From Coriaria nepalensis (taxonomy: Eukaryota; Streptophyta; Magnoliopsida; Cucurbitales; Coriariaceae): a DNA stretch of 64,000 nt. A program made the translations under genes and the position numbers. Of this stretch, positions 1 to 12,143 are shown piece after piece. Each line of letters starts with the position of its first letter. Position 1 is the stretch's first letter. The stretch is taken from contig CP114487.1 in assembly GCA_027186245.1 (NCBI GenBank), positions 11,155,001 to 11,219,000 of the forward strand, given 5' to 3'. A model generated the notes under the pieces. That model saw only the letters and a program-made list of their open reading frames with translations. It did no database searches and was not told the origin of the DNA.

Positions 1-1406
1 CTAGTAGCTCTGTTATGAGATGCTTGCATGAGAATAATGGTATGCCTGTTAGCCTGTACCGGAAACATGATGATTAGTTTGCACGGGAATAAGTTTCATT
101 AATGGCTTTAATGGTCATTTCAAATTTCTACCTGCTTGCTCTAAAAAACATGGACATACAGTATTGTAGAAGATACATATGGAAGGAAAATACCAAAGGA
201 TACAGGCAAGTGGACAAATCATAGTGATAAACACATCCGGGGAAAAAAGATATTACTTAGCTACTTAATAGCCTTAAAATACGCACTTAAGCTAAGAGAC
301 CAGAAAATATGAGTGTGAAACCACAAATTAAAGAAATGCTTATGTTGTCAGGCCACTGAGAAATTTACATCTGGAATGAACTAGAAACAGTTCATATGGG
401 ACATGAGCATCAAAAATATCTAATCTGTGTTCATAAGCAAGTACGAAACAACAATGTATTAACAATTCAAAAGACAAAACTAGTCCTCACAGAACTAAGA
501 AATAGAGCCTTATCTAGTTTGATACAGAAGAAATAAGAAGTAATAGCATATCTACTTATAAGCAATGTTCATGAACGTCGTAGGAACTTATAAGAAGGGA
601 ACGAGCTTTGGGAAAAAGAAAAGGGCAAAAAAAAAAAGATACTCCCACACACACTAAATCTAAATCAAGTTTCTTGGCTCGAAAAGGAACTAATACTTAA
701 ATTAAGAATAAATTAACAGAAAATGAGAGCTGTAACCGATTGAATGGTCAGTAACGAAACCCTAACCGTGTCAAGGGTTCGGATATCGGAGCAACGATGA
801 GAAATGGAAATCAAAAGGCTGAATACGGAAAATGAGCTAGAGAAGAAAATAAAGGAAACTTAGATTATTACCATGTGAAACGAAAACGGAAGTAATCAGA
901 GCTTTTAGGGTTTCGTCACAGAGAGTAAGAAATTGGGGACGACGTCTTAAGATGACTTCTTAAGATGACTTGGAATACGCCAATACAGGCGAATCAGATT
1001 AAAGTGAACGACGTGTCGTTTTATGACAACGACTCATTTTTCAAATGGCACGGACAGACATCATAGTGTAACCTGCAGAGTTCAAAACGACACTTCGTTT
1101 TATAATGTGTTATCCGGTTAAAACCGTTAGAAAGCACTTGGTCCGAACGAATATGCCATGTTGATTAACAAAACTATACATAAGAATACTAAAATTATTC
1201 CTCTTATAAAAAAAAAACATAATGTACTTAGACCTAACACAAAACTACTTAACTCCCACAACCTATCAATTTCATGTGATAAATAATCATCATATGAACA
1301 ATCTATACAGGAAATGTGAGAAAAATCCAAGAAAAAAGAAACAAGAGGATCTATATATAATCATGAAATATCTATTTGCCGTTGAATTCTCTGCACCTCC
1401 AAGATT
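1..1406. other. Left-edge non-coding stretch, possibly a gene 5' end
   Basis: I see no convincing coding exon here. On the minus strand the part around 890-1000 looks like a transcribed leader: it holds an AAACCCTAA telo-box-like motif near 900-912 and pyrimidine-rich sequence typical of a 5' UTR. It is followed, toward lower coordinates, by AT-rich sequence that could be a leader intron. If so, a minus-strand gene begins near 1000 and its coding part lies beyond the left edge. Roughly 1010-1250 would be the spacer between that promoter and the 3' end of the glutathione peroxidase gene. This is inference only. Confidence 0.25.
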
Positions 1407-2837
1407 TCAAGCAGCAAGAAGCTTCTTGATATCCTTCTGCAAAACACAACAAATGAAAGAAAAAACATGTAAGTGTAACTTATTACAAGTGTGTTGTTAC
1501 TTGCAGCTTCTTCTGTAACGGAAAAGTTCTAGAAGCATACCTCGATTTGAAATGGGGAAGTTGTGGGAGGGTATCTTTCTACAACTTTACCGTTTTTGTC
1601 GACCAAGAACTTCTCAAAGTTCCACTTGATAAGGTCACCGAGAAACCCTCCAGAGCTCGATTTCAGAAACTGATAGACTGGAGCAGTAAAGGGACCGTTC
1701 ACATCAATCTGTAATGTAAGTATTTTAGAGCACTAAGGCGAGCACGCTTTCTGTATCCAATGTTTATAGTCAAGTAAGAGTTTTTTGGTCAACAAATAAA
1801 CCTTGTCAAAAATCGGGAACTCTGCTTTGAACCTTGTGCAAGCAAATTTCTTGATTTCCGGGTTCGATCCAGGTTCCTGGAACCCAAACTGATTGCAAGG
1901 AAAAGCTAAAACCTCAAATCCTGCTGGAAAATTTGCATAAGAGGGTACACTGGATCGGTATTCATTTATAGTTTGTTTGATTTAAACCTTCCAATTCATA
2001 TGGTTTCCTTTCTTTGTTAAGTGATAATAAATAGCATAGGAGGTACCTTTCGCCTTGTAATTGTTATACAAGTGCGAGAGTTCGGAGTAATTTGAAGAAG
2101 TCAAGCCACTGGATCAAGTGAGCAACTATTCAACTAATCATGTACATACATACAAGAGGCCATTCATATTGAACTGAAAAAAAAAAAAAAAAAAAAAACC
2201 AGGAAGTTGTCCATACCATTTTGAAGCAACGTTAACAATCAGGAGAATCTTCCCCTTAAATTTGTTCAAAGGAACATCATTTCCATCAATATCCTGCATC
2301 AATAAACAAGTAAAATTTTAATCTTTGAAATTTTCCAGGGTCAAATTCTAAAGGGAATTTTACCATTGCCGACAGGGAAATTATATATTGAAGAACGAAA
2401 CAGAGGTTTGCATAACAGTTTCTATACTGCTGAATTACAAATGAAAGGAATAGATAAACAATTTGATAATCACCACAAGCTAATAGCATGTCAGAGTTAC
2501 GAGAAAAAACAGAACGATGCCCAAAAAAGAAACTACTGGACAGAGGAGGAATAGGGCAAACAAAAATGCAAACCTTGACTATGAATTCATGGATAGACTT
2601 GGCCGTGGCTGCTCTCGCATAAGGACGGGAAACCCGAGATTTGACAGAAACCGCGGGAAAACTCGGCGAGGGAAAGGAGAAACCGTTTTGAAAAAGGGTC
2701 GAATTAGATGAGCCGAGCGAGGACTTCATGGAAGAAGCCACGTAAGGACATGAAGCGAGAGAAGTAGGTGAACTTTGTACCCTGCACTGCGTACAGATAC
2801 CGTGTAAAGGAGCTACGAAACTTGCAGAGATAGACAT
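1407..2837 (-). CDS. GPX7: Plastid phospholipid-hydroperoxide glutathione peroxidase
   Basis: Thioredoxin-dependent peroxidase that reduces lipid and organic hydroperoxides, inferred to act in chloroplasts. Six exons read as 2574-2837, 2217-2293, 2047-2108, 1802-1920, 1541-1708 and 1407-1436, giving about 239 residues, close to the 230-240 of plastid plant GPXs. The first exon (about 88 residues, Ser-rich, few acidic residues) looks like a transit peptide, then comes the conserved fold: [47 protein letters not shown], and a final DIKKLLAA. The catalytic Cys, Gln and Trp are all present. The Cys codon is built across the second intron, so a six-frame translation hides it. The start ATG opens the only frame with a plausible transit peptide. 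The assignment to GPX7/GPX1 rests on recalled similarity and on the PP2C neighbour, which is also adjacent in Arabidopsis. Confidence 0.93.
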
Positions 2838-3360
2838 GGAGAACTTCCTTCGCCCTTTTCAATTCTGCTGGAGTTGGAACTTGGAGGAAGAAGAAGACGT
2901 CCAGTGAAGAAATCGCAAGTCGCTTTAATATGGGCTTGAGTTCCGGGTTTCGCTGATTGGCGAAACTAATGGAACATGTGCGGACACGTGGCAATTTTAC
3001 CTTCTTTTTTTTTCTTATTATAAATTTTTTATTACAATAATTTAATGTCCTCTGTTTTTGATTTTCCAAGTAGTAGATAAGACTAAACAACCATTTTGTG
3101 GAACACGAGTCAGTTAAGTTGACGGGAAAAATGAGAAGCATAAAACATTGCTCTGATAGATGTTAAAGGACACTGTACATGCTTTAAATTGTGAAATCAT
3201 TGTCCAATTCAAAAGCGAAAAGAAGAACAGAGCAGAGAAAAAACCAATTTTCCGGTACTAAGGACCCATTATAGTTTATATAGCCAATTTGGGTGAATTA
3301 GTACATTTTCCTCTCAGAAACAGGAGAGGAGAGTCGCAGACTTTTAGAAACCAGACCGAT
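2838..3360. other. Spacer between GPX 5' end and PP2C 3' end
   Basis: This stretch holds the promoter and 5' UTR of the minus-strand glutathione peroxidase gene and, at its upper end, the 3' UTR of the minus-strand PP2C gene. The two genes run head to tail about 520 bp apart. I see no additional gene. An open frame at 2704-3141 has no recognisable protein character. Confidence 0.6.
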
Positions 3361-5880
3361 TCAAGAAGAGCTTGAAGCCACTACTTCCCGGTTACTGTCT
3401 CCTTGTCCCGACACAGAAACATCTTCTTTTCTGCCGGGTGAAGTAGGTTGCTTATTTTCAGATCTATCATTAGACGGAGTAATGGGTTTCTTGAACTGCA
3501 CCAAAATCATAGTCATATTATCACATCCTTCCCCTCCAGCTGTTGATGGGGCCAAACACCGATCCATCACTCTCTCACACACTACAGAGAGCTTGCTTTC
3601 CTGCATAATTTTTTTAGTATTATAAAATAAGAAAAGGATTTTATGTTTTTTTCTTTTTTCTTTTTCTTTTTATGCCTCATAGTTCGGAAAGAAGAGACCG
3701 TTAAAACTTACGGAAAGAAGTTGCTCATGTATAAAATCTACCAGTTGCTGGCTAGATAGGCAGTCCCTGAAAATCAATCAAATAAGCAACAATGCTTTGT
3801 TAAGAGATAACATTGTTCAAAACAAGGCTGGAAAGAAAACTCATAATAAGATGCATACCAGATTCCATCACATGCGAGCACAAGAAACTCATCATCCTCA
3901 GAAAGCTCGATCTAATCCGTTCCAAATCAAATAAAGGTTTGATTAGATGCTTTTGAGGAAATAAACAAATATTGAAGTACCAATGGAAATAATTTTCAGA
4001 AAGAGAACGCATACATTGAGAACATCGGGATTGGCGGTTACAATTTGCCTTTCAGCTGGAAAAAATTTATTCTGCTTGAATTCAATGTCACCTGCAGCAA
4101 GAAGATTACAGGCCAGATTAAAATTCCACTTAACTTGATAATACCCACTTTAGGATACTGAAAAGGTAAGAAGGAATCAAGAGAATCTCTTCCTTTGTAC
4201 AACAAGTGAGATAGGGAAGAGAGAAATACAAAAGAGGGCAGGTAGACTTTACCAATAGCTCTAGCTAGGTTCAAGCTACCATTGACTCGACCAGCATGAA
4301 TAAAACCACCAGCTTTCAGAATTCTTTCCTTTTCAGCCTCAAGATCAGGTTTGTGATCTCTCGACAGATTGTGTGCCTGAAAATAAAAAGGAAGAAAGAA
4401 AAAAAAAACACCAATTAATTTCATGTCCAATTCAGAATCTGTCTTAGAGATCACCAATCATCTTGAGAAAACAAGATTGCAAGAACTGGAGGGTCAGCTA
4501 TTTTTACCTGACCCTTTCTTGATAAAACACAGCGAGAATCTCCGGCATTTGCTACGACAAGTTGGTTGTTTCTAAGAATGGCAACACAAGCTGTGCACCC
4601 TGAAGTTGGGCCCATAAAATCAGAGTGTGGGCCCTGATAAATTGTAAATCAGTTTAATACCGGAAATAATTTTGAAAACATATTTGATAAAATTCATAAT
4701 ATTTTTCTTTCCCCATCAGACATTACTCATACCTCTTCAAAAGCCCAATCATCAACTTGGTCATTCCCATCACTGCTTCTTGGGGACCAGATCAACCCTT
4801 CTATCATGCCAGTAAACTTGTTTATTTTATCACCCAAAACAGCTAATTCTCTCCAGCCCCTTTGCCCACGCATCATTTCATCCATTCTGGAAAACCCAAA
4901 AAATTGAACCAGTTGGAACCACAAAGAATAAAACAAAAGGAAGTGTGAAAGGCAGCACCATTTAGTCCTATCAGATATTTTCCTTTTCTTCTACTTGTAA
5001 ATAGTATCTCTGCTCATTATGAGAATGCCCTTTCTGAAGGAGGCTAGCTAATTATAATTGTATATATATCGGATAACGAACATTCCGGTTGCAGTTATTC
5101 AGGTAAATGAACCTGAAAAATGCTTTCTGAACAGAAGTTCCTACATCCCCAGCAGCATATGTTGCACTTTTCAGAACTTGCTGGTGGAGATACTTCGCAC
5201 AGAACTTGGCAACCACCTTACCTGAAGAATAAGAAGCTTTAGGTAAAAAAAAAACCAGTGAAGATACTTGACAACAAATATACTTTATTTAAAATGCTGA
5301 GAGCTGAATCCTTATGATCAATCTGTACAAGCATAGTTCTAAATAAAAGTCTTTTTCATCATAAAATTGTACACTACCTATAATATTTGGATCATTTTAT
5401 GTAAAGTAACAAGAGAGTTAATTAAAGAAAACACTATTTTTCATATAGCAGTTTCATGAGTTATAACATTATGACAGAAGAGTGCTGATACGCAAAATAC
5501 AAGATGTCTAAAATTCATGAGATGGAAAAGCTTATGAACTACAAAAGGTATTTAAAGCTTAAACCTGTCACTTTTTACCTCCATGACCATCATAAACACC
5601 GAAGAATGAAGTTGAAGCATCCAGATCAGGATATGCAGCGTGCTACCAAAACAAATAAGCAAAGTAAGCACATAGCAAGGACGCTGTTAAAGTTAAAAGC
5701 TCAAACTGATATTAATGACGTCTGATAAAATGGAAAAGATAAGTGGCTTAATAGTTTACTTACAGCATCTTCCATAGTTGCACGCCAACCTTGCATGGAG
5801 GACAGACCATATCTAAGCCTTTCATTTCCTCCATCTTCAGAGAATTTTTCAGTTTTCGGAGTGCTAAGGTAAATACCCAT
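3361..5880 (-). CDS. PP2C60: PP2C-family Ser/Thr protein phosphatase
   Basis: Mg2+/Mn2+-dependent protein phosphatase. Ten exons (5764-5880, 5579-5642, 5113-5221, 4733-4886, 4508-4633, 4253-4376, 4015-4091, 3859-3911, 3712-3766, 3361-3600) sum to 1119 nt, 372 residues, near the roughly 355 of the Arabidopsis relative. Visible PP2C motifs in order: [28 protein letters not shown] (metal-binding Asp), [42 protein letters not shown], and the C-terminal CDNMTMILV. All metal-ligand aspartates expected of an active enzyme are present. The N-terminus MGIYLSTPK has Gly2, a possible myristoylation site. The acidic, Ser-rich tail after the catalytic core has no known fold. This subfamily is distinct from the ABA co-receptor PP2Cs. 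The ATG lies 2 nt downstream of the acceptor of a leader intron. Confidence 0.94.
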
Positions 5881-5882
5881 GT

Positions 5883-6900
5883 CTGTCTGAAATCAATACA
5901 TCATTCAACCAATGAGTTCCTTTTCCCGAAAATCAGGAAGTAACATATAAGTACTTGAATAATTCGGGAAAGGGAAGAGGGGCCCATCATTCAACGAAAA
6001 TAATGTGATACAATTCAGATTCCACTTTTACAATTCTAGAAAATATGAGTGTAGATAAAGACAAAGTAATGAAACCAAAATGCTATTACTCTTTAATGCG
6101 CTTGATTTTCTTCCAAATCGAGCGAAGAAGTTGTTATATTGAGAAAGTCAAAACCAACAAAAATTTTCATGAGAGCCCTCTCCCACGAGCTTTCTTATCC
6201 CCTAATTTCTCAGTTAAACAAGTCCAGCAAAAAAACATACTTATTATAGTAAATTCCAAGGATCAAAATCAAAGGGATAAAACCACATCACTAAACCCAA
6301 TAACATGAAAACTTCTTAAGTAAAAAGTTATAAAAATAAATAAATAAGTAAAAGGCCGAAAATTCTGGAAGGATAAACAGTAAAAGGATGTTCAGATTCA
6401 AAATCAAGACAAAACTCAATCAAGAACTTGATTGATTAAGGCAGCACAGGAACAAATCTGGAATTCTAGCCAGCAATATGAAAAAAGACCCATATGGGAA
6501 TTGTCCAATAACCAAACAATTCCATAGTAACTTAAACCTAGAAATGGAAGACAGGCAAAGAGACTGAAACAGCAACAGGAAATAAAGTAATGAAAATCAC
6601 GAATCAGAACAAAACATTTGCACGAATTTCAGAGGACTTTACTTCTTGTAAGCTCAATCCAGCAGTTCGTCCAGTGAGGAAAGATTCGAGACAGACAGAA
6701 AAAATTGATTTTTAAGTCAAGAATCCATCGATACCCAATGAAAAATTCGAAGAAATCGGGCAGGCGAAAAAAAAAAAGAAAAAAAAAAAAAAGAGTGAGA
6801 AGATGGATGAATCAGGAACAAACGAGAAGAGAGTAACTGGAGAATTTTGTATGACTGTTGCTGCTGATAGACTAACGTGAAAGTCTAGCTTCGTAAAAAA
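5883..6900 (-). other. PP2C 5' UTR with a long leader intron
   Basis: A 3' splice site (TTGATTTCAG on the minus strand) lies immediately before the PP2C start codon, so the leader is split. The upstream leader exon is probably the pyrimidine-rich stretch near 6800-6880, which ends the transcribed region before an AT-rich promoter. The intron interior shows no coding potential. Short A-runs around 6769-6794 are the only repeats. Leader introns near the start codon often raise expression in plants. Confidence 0.55.
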
Positions 6901-7825
6901 TAATATGTATTTTTTTGTTTTTTCTTTAATATATATATATATATATATTTTTCTTTAAAAAAAAAAAAAAAAATCTATTCAGACTAAAGTTTTTGGGCCA
7001 AAAAAAAAAAAGTTTTTGACTTTTAGAGTGTCGGTATATTGCATCAAGAAGTTTAAAAAAAAAACAATTAATTTTTTTTATATAAAATTAGAGTATTGAA
7101 AAGTGAAAAGGTAAAATGGATCCACAGTTTTCTTACGAAACGGGTGGAATAAGAACACTTAAGAGTCGAGCTTCATTTTATTAAAATTATATATATATAT
7201 ATATATATATGATCTGTGAAGATGATGTAAACTAATATTTATAATTAAAATAAATAAATATATATATATATATATTATGTATATATATGAATCGGATAGC
7301 AGTTAGTAAAGTGGTGGGGTTTCCCTAATTTTATAGGTTGCCTCTGCCTCTGCCTCTGCCTCATTAATTTATCAACACGTTGAAAGCAAAGAAAAGAATT
7401 TTCTTCAGTGCAATAATCATCCCCCCATGATAATGATATATTGCAACGCATATTTAATAAATAAATTAATAATTAAAAATTGGTGGATCAAAAGCGTAGA
7501 ATAGACTGCAAGCATATCATATTATCTTTTACATACATCGAATTGAACCAAATTTATACATAGAACCCAGCTGGAAAGAAAGAAATAATATTATTAATGT
7601 ACGTATAAAAGCCATGGAATTCAATCACCAGCTTTGAATTTCAACTTCTTTTAAAGACCTTATTTTAGTGCTAACAAATCTGCCCTGCTCATTGCTCACC
7701 GCGCAAAGCAATTATATATATATATATATATGTATGTATACTTCCTATGAACTTGGATCAACGAATAAATAGTGTCAAAACTCAAAACTGCAAATTTCAA
7801 TCGTACAAATTTACAAATTCCTCAA
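6901..7825. repeat. AT-rich intergenic DNA with microsatellites
   Basis: Holds the PP2C promoter region and the flank of the PGR3 pseudogene. Visible simple repeats are (TA)n at about 6930-6949, 7188-7210, 7259-7275 and 7713-7731, poly-A near 6957-6973, and four copies of a CCTCTG hexamer at about 7339-7362. No gene is seen. Confidence 0.7.
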
Positions 7826-10474
7826 CTAACCATTTTGGTCACACCCTCCAACCATCATCTTCTTGTAGATTGCATAAGCATGGTCTGGATTTTCAGCTAA
7901 GCTGTACGCTCTAATGAGTGCATTATAAGTCAACGCATTAGGCTCAAGCCCCATAACTAATAGCTCTTCATATATTTCCCCTGCTTTCTCTACCATCCCT
8001 GCAATCCCTAGATTAAGCATCAAAGAATTGTAACTATACAAATCCGGCCTAGTCCCTCTTCCCCTCATCTCTTCGTAAAGAGATCGAGCCTCCACTACCC
8101 ACTTCGCTCTTCCGAGTCCGTTAATTATACAATTGTAACCAATTACATCCAGGTCAAGGCCCATTGACTTTAGCTCGTTGAACTAGTGGAGAGCTTCTTC
8201 TACTTTTCCCTGATTTCCCGAGCATATCAAGTAACAAGTTGTGGGTAAGAACATCAGGAAAGCATCTAGTTATTTTCATCTCCTTGAAGCGATCCCAAGC
8301 CTTTTTCATTTGATCAAATATCATGAAGGCCTTCAATCAAAGAATTGTAGGTTTCTATAGTAGGCTTGGTACCAAGATCTTTGGTGAATTTCTCAAATAT
8401 AAGCTGAGCATCAAGGGCTCTTTTCTGCTTGCATAAAACTTGGATAAGAGGTCCCCAAAATGGAATCGTCTAGACAAATCCTGTTTCTAACCAACTCTTC
8501 GGAAAATAAAATGGATTTTTCAATACCCGCTTCAACTAAAATCCCCCCCATTAAATCTTCCCAAAAGGACTTGTTTACAAAAACACCAACCCGATAGACA
8601 AATTCCTCTGTAATTTTTACCCCATCCTTGATCCGATCATCCCTAACAATACCAGGAAGAAGGGTGCATAGAGTAATATGATCCGGGCACATTGATTTCT
8701 TCAACAGATAGAAGAACCAAAACGCATCATCTACCCTCTTGTCTTTGACTAAACCGTGAATGACTATATTATATGTCAAAACATCAGGATTACAATTCAT
8801 CTTAGGCATTTTGGAAAACATTTTTATTGCCAAATCAACCTCGTCATTCTTACAAAGGGTGTCTAAAAGGGTATTGAAAGATATAGTATTTGGACAAATA
8901 CCCTCTAGACTCATACCTTCAAACCTTCAAGCAACGTATTTTATGTAACAACAGTAGGAAAAAGCTTCATCTCCTTCATTCTTTGAAATGTTTTCCACGC
9001 GTCATCAGCTCTGCCCACCTTATAAAGTAAATCAATCAAGGAGTTAAGTATAATAACATCAGGTTCACACCCATTTTCCATCATTTCAGAAAGTAACTTA
9101 ACCGCATCATCTATTTGCCCTTCCTTACTATAACATTTTATCATCATGTTATAAGTTACAGAATCCGGAGCAAGCCCACTAATTCTAAGCCGATCAAAAA
9201 TATATTTTGCTTCCCCTAATCTTACGGCTTCAGCTAGACTATACAGCGATGCATCACAAGAAACAATGTTTGGAACGATTCCTTTGGTTTTCATTTTCTC
9301 AAAGGTGGCAAGAGCTTTATCTGTTTCACCAGATTTTCCATAGTAATCAATGAAAATGATGTATGTATAAGCAGTAGGTTTGATTCCAAGAGACTCCATC
9401 TTATCAGAAAGTTCAAGTGCTTCATCTAACCTACATAACCTCAAAAGCCCACAAATCAATGTATTGTACGTATGAAGATTTGGAAAATCACTTTGATTCC
9501 TCATCAAATCTTAATATACTAAATTTTCCCAACTTTGCATAAAGCATCAATATGTATGGTGAATGTAACCAGATCATGAGAATATCCATCAGCTTTCATC
9601 TCACTCCAAAATTCTTTAACAGAATCCAAATCTCCATCGTCACTAAACTTGTTTAACAAGGTAATGTAGACCGCTCGGTCAGGTTTATGGCCACTAGCTT
9701 TCATTTTTATGAACAACTCCTTTGCATTCTTTAGCTGCCCAACAATGCAGAGGGAGTCATTGATTTTCCCTGCTTTTCCAAGTGCTCTAATGCATATGGT
9801 AAAAGTGTAAATGTTAGGTCTTAATCCCAAACTTTCCATCTCTTTTAACAAATCCATTACAGTCTTAGTATCTCTTCTCTTTCCCAATGCGACCATAAGT
9901 GCTGTGTAGATCTTCAAGCTTGGCGTAACCCCTTCTAAAATCATTCTTCTATAAACATTCAGGGCCTCTGTTAAGAACTTAGATTGAAGAAGCAAATGAA
10001 TCAATCCATTATACGAATATCCATTCAATACAAACTCGGATCTTCTCATCTTTTCAAGTGCAAGAGGTGCTTGTCGAATCCCACCTCTTATAAAAAGAGA
10101 CTCAAAGATAATCAAATACGTGTTCAAGTTCCTTTTGATGATTTTCTTCTGCATCAAATTGAAAACAGCAACCATATCTCCTACTCTCCCCTGCACCCTC
10201 AAGAACTCAAGCATGAAATTGCAAGTTTCAGTAGTGTGTATCAATTGGATGAATCTGCAATCGAAAAGAAGTAAGAAAGCGAATCATTCGGATCTGAAAT
10301 TGATTTCAGAACCTCGATAACTTCTTCAGAAGACTCTGCATTTTTTTGCTTCTCCTCCACTACAACCAGAGCTTCTTCTTGTTCGAGATTTTCATCACAA
10401 ACCCAAAAAATCCCACTGTTTTCTTCCTCTGTTTCTTCCATTTCACCGTTGAAATAGACGAACAAGGAAAACAC
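7826..10474 (-). pseudogene. PGR3: Decayed PGR3-type chloroplast PPR gene
   Basis: Fragments on the minus strand align in order with PROTON GRADIENT REGULATION 3, a P-class pentatricopeptide protein that in Arabidopsis stabilises and activates plastid petL and ndh transcripts. Recognisable blocks: [122 protein letters not shown]. They fall into at least six open pieces (10474-10241, 10244-9519, 9507-8941, 8914-8411, 8336-8154, 8164-7826), separated by frameshifts, stops and deletions of whole repeat units. A large deletion follows LGKSGKS, the transit-peptide end is missing, and the C-terminus stops early. The normal gene is about 1,100 codons; this spans about 880. Introns cannot explain the breaks, since PPR genes of this class are mostly intronless. 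Confidence 0.9.
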
Positions 10475-11130
10475 TTACAATTTCCCCTATAAGTCCCGTC
10501 ATGGGTTAAGGACTACGAATTAGTATCGCCCGAGGAGGAACTGTAACTGATACAACTGCAACAAATGCTCGAAACTGACGAGCATGGGATTAACACTAGC
10601 AGCCATGGATGCAAAATGGCGTCAACATGAGCAAAAGGAGAGATAAATGAGAGATTACCGAGTCAGTTTGTGCATAATGGTCATTTGTTGAGGTTACATA
10701 CAAAGCTTAGTTGAATAGTTGAACGCTCCTAGTTCGAGTAGATGATGAAGATGATGGCGATGAGCTTAGGTGTGGTTGAATGGCGGTTGATCAATTGGAA
10801 GTCTATGGATCGGGGTTAGAGGGTGAGATTTGGGCAATGGTCTTTTTTTTTTTTTGGGTAAAATTTTTCGTTCGAACTATAAAGTCTACCGTCTGCAATT
10901 TTTTGTATTTCTGGGGGATGTAATGGGCCTGTTGGTGGTTGCTTATTTGGGCTTTGGGCCTTTTCTCAATGAATTCCTCTGTTGGGCTTAGAAAAATAAT
11001 CTCCATTCTAACTGTTACCCACTTACCGTTTGTTTTTTTTTTCTTTTTTCTTTTTTCTTTTTTCTTTTTTCTTTTTTCTTTTTTCTTTTTTCTTTTTTCT
11101 TTTTGTAGTATAAAAAATTCATAGTCGAGC
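10475..11130. other. Spacer between PGR3 pseudogene and small membrane-protein gene
   Basis: No gene seen. It presumably once held the PGR3 promoter and transit-peptide region; nothing of that peptide is recognisable beyond 10474. The right half leads into the pyrimidine tract just upstream of the plus-strand gene. Confidence 0.5.
11031..11104 (+). repeat. Tandem TTTTTTC heptamer microsatellite
   Basis: About nine copies of a 7-bp T6C unit lie in tandem, about 240 bp upstream of the small membrane-protein start codon. The array produces long artificial Phe/Lys-rich open frames on both strands. Confidence 0.9.
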
Positions 11131-11158
11131 TTGAAAGACTACGATCAAGAAAAGCACA

Positions 11159-11242
11159 ACGTGTCGTATTCCAATTATTACATGCAAGAGACACGTGTAG
11201 CACAAATAGAAACACTACATATTTTCAGTTCCTTAACGTGTC
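11159..11242 (+). promoter_or_regulatory. ABRE/G-box cluster with an RY-like site
   Basis: Three ACGT-core elements occur within about 85 bp: an ACGTGTC at about 11159, a palindromic ACACGTGT at 11191-11198, and another ACGTGTC at about 11236. A CATGCA half RY motif lies at about 11181. ABREs paired with RY elements are typical of ABA- and seed-maturation promoters bound by bZIP and B3 factors. The cluster sits 100-180 bp upstream of the start at 11341, so it may straddle the transcription start. Confidence 0.55.
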
Positions 11243-11340
11243 GGACGATACTACTCTCTTTTTCAGCAAAAGGGAGTTCTCACCATCTTCCTCCGATCGA
11301 TTCACTCATATCTTCTTTCTCACAAGGTTTAGAGGGATCA

Positions 11341-11646
11341 ATGGCAAAGAATGAAGAAGATTGGATGAAGAATGCGGACACGCACAAGATGAGTCCAGAG
11401 GAAGTACGGTCGGCAGGAGTTGAAGCATCCAAGAGGTCGCCTGGTCATCACCCAGGTTCGGTTCTTCACCAAAGGCGGAACCTCCCATACAGCCCCGCCG
11501 CTATGGCTGTGGCAGGGTTGGTCATCATAGGGACCATTGGCTATCTCACCTTATATGCAAAGAAAAAGCCAGAAGCCTCCGCCGTTGAGGTTGCCAAGGT
11601 GGCAACTGGTGTGGCCAATCCTGAGGATACTAAGCCCAGGAAGTAG
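11341..11646 (+). CDS. Small single-pass membrane protein, At4g31830-like
   Basis: Intronless gene for 101 residues. A soluble, highly charged N-terminal half ([19 protein letters not shown], then a His/Arg/Pro stretch) precedes one hydrophobic segment at about residues 60-77 ([20 protein letters not shown]) and a Lys/Glu/Ala-rich tail ending PEDTKPRK. It resembles a plant-specific family of small transmembrane proteins of unknown function, represented as I recall by At4g31830 next to NPY1 in Arabidopsis. The ATG at 11341 follows AAGGTTTAGAGGGATCA and is the first in-frame ATG; the frame stays open upstream only without one. The ABRE cluster suggests seed or dehydration expression. Molecular role unknown. 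Confidence 0.8.
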   Translation: MAKNEEDWMKNADTHKMSPEEVRSAGVEASKRSPGHHPGSVLHQRRNLPYSPAAMAVAGLVIIGTIGYLTLYAKKKPEASAVEVAKVATGVANPEDTKPRK

Positions 11647-12143
11647 TCACGACTCACTACTCACTAGTAGTGCTTGCCCAATAATGGCATTTTTTTTTTT
11701 CCTGCTTTGGTGTGCCATTTTGCTTTATAGATTGTTGGTTCCTGTCAAGACATTTTACCTTTTTTGGCCAAGCAGTGATAAATTGTATGATTCAAGTATT
11801 CAACTCCCTGTTTAGGCTGCTTATGGCTCATAATTCATCTATGGATATATCTTAAAGTAATGCAAGAAACAGGTTGTAATAACATAACAATGTGAAACTA
11901 AATGATAAGAGCTCCCTTTCACTACACTAGATGAGGTATCCTTAAAATAACCGAACAAACAATCAGCTACAAATAACAGAACCATAAAACGTTACATCAG
12001 CACTCAAAAATTTGAGTACTATGGTCAGATCTCTCTCTCTCTCTGGAGCGTAGTTGGTAGTAGTAATATATCAATTTTTAACATCTTACGAGTGAAGGAA
12101 AGAGAAAAGGAGAAAAAGAACACAAACCTGCTGGCTTTCCTAA
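11647..12143. other. Convergent 3' ends of membrane-protein gene and TMN gene
   Basis: Tail-to-tail spacer holding the 3' UTRs of the plus-strand small membrane protein and the minus-strand TMN gene. A short CT tract lies near 12031-12044. No gene is seen. Confidence 0.6.

Noticed and set aside
1222..1518. 98-residue plus-strand frame overlapping the last GPX exon
   Set aside because: Antisense of GPX and AT-rich spacer; no family character.
11015..11215. Lys/Phe-rich open frames on both strands
   Set aside because: Translation of the T6C heptamer array.
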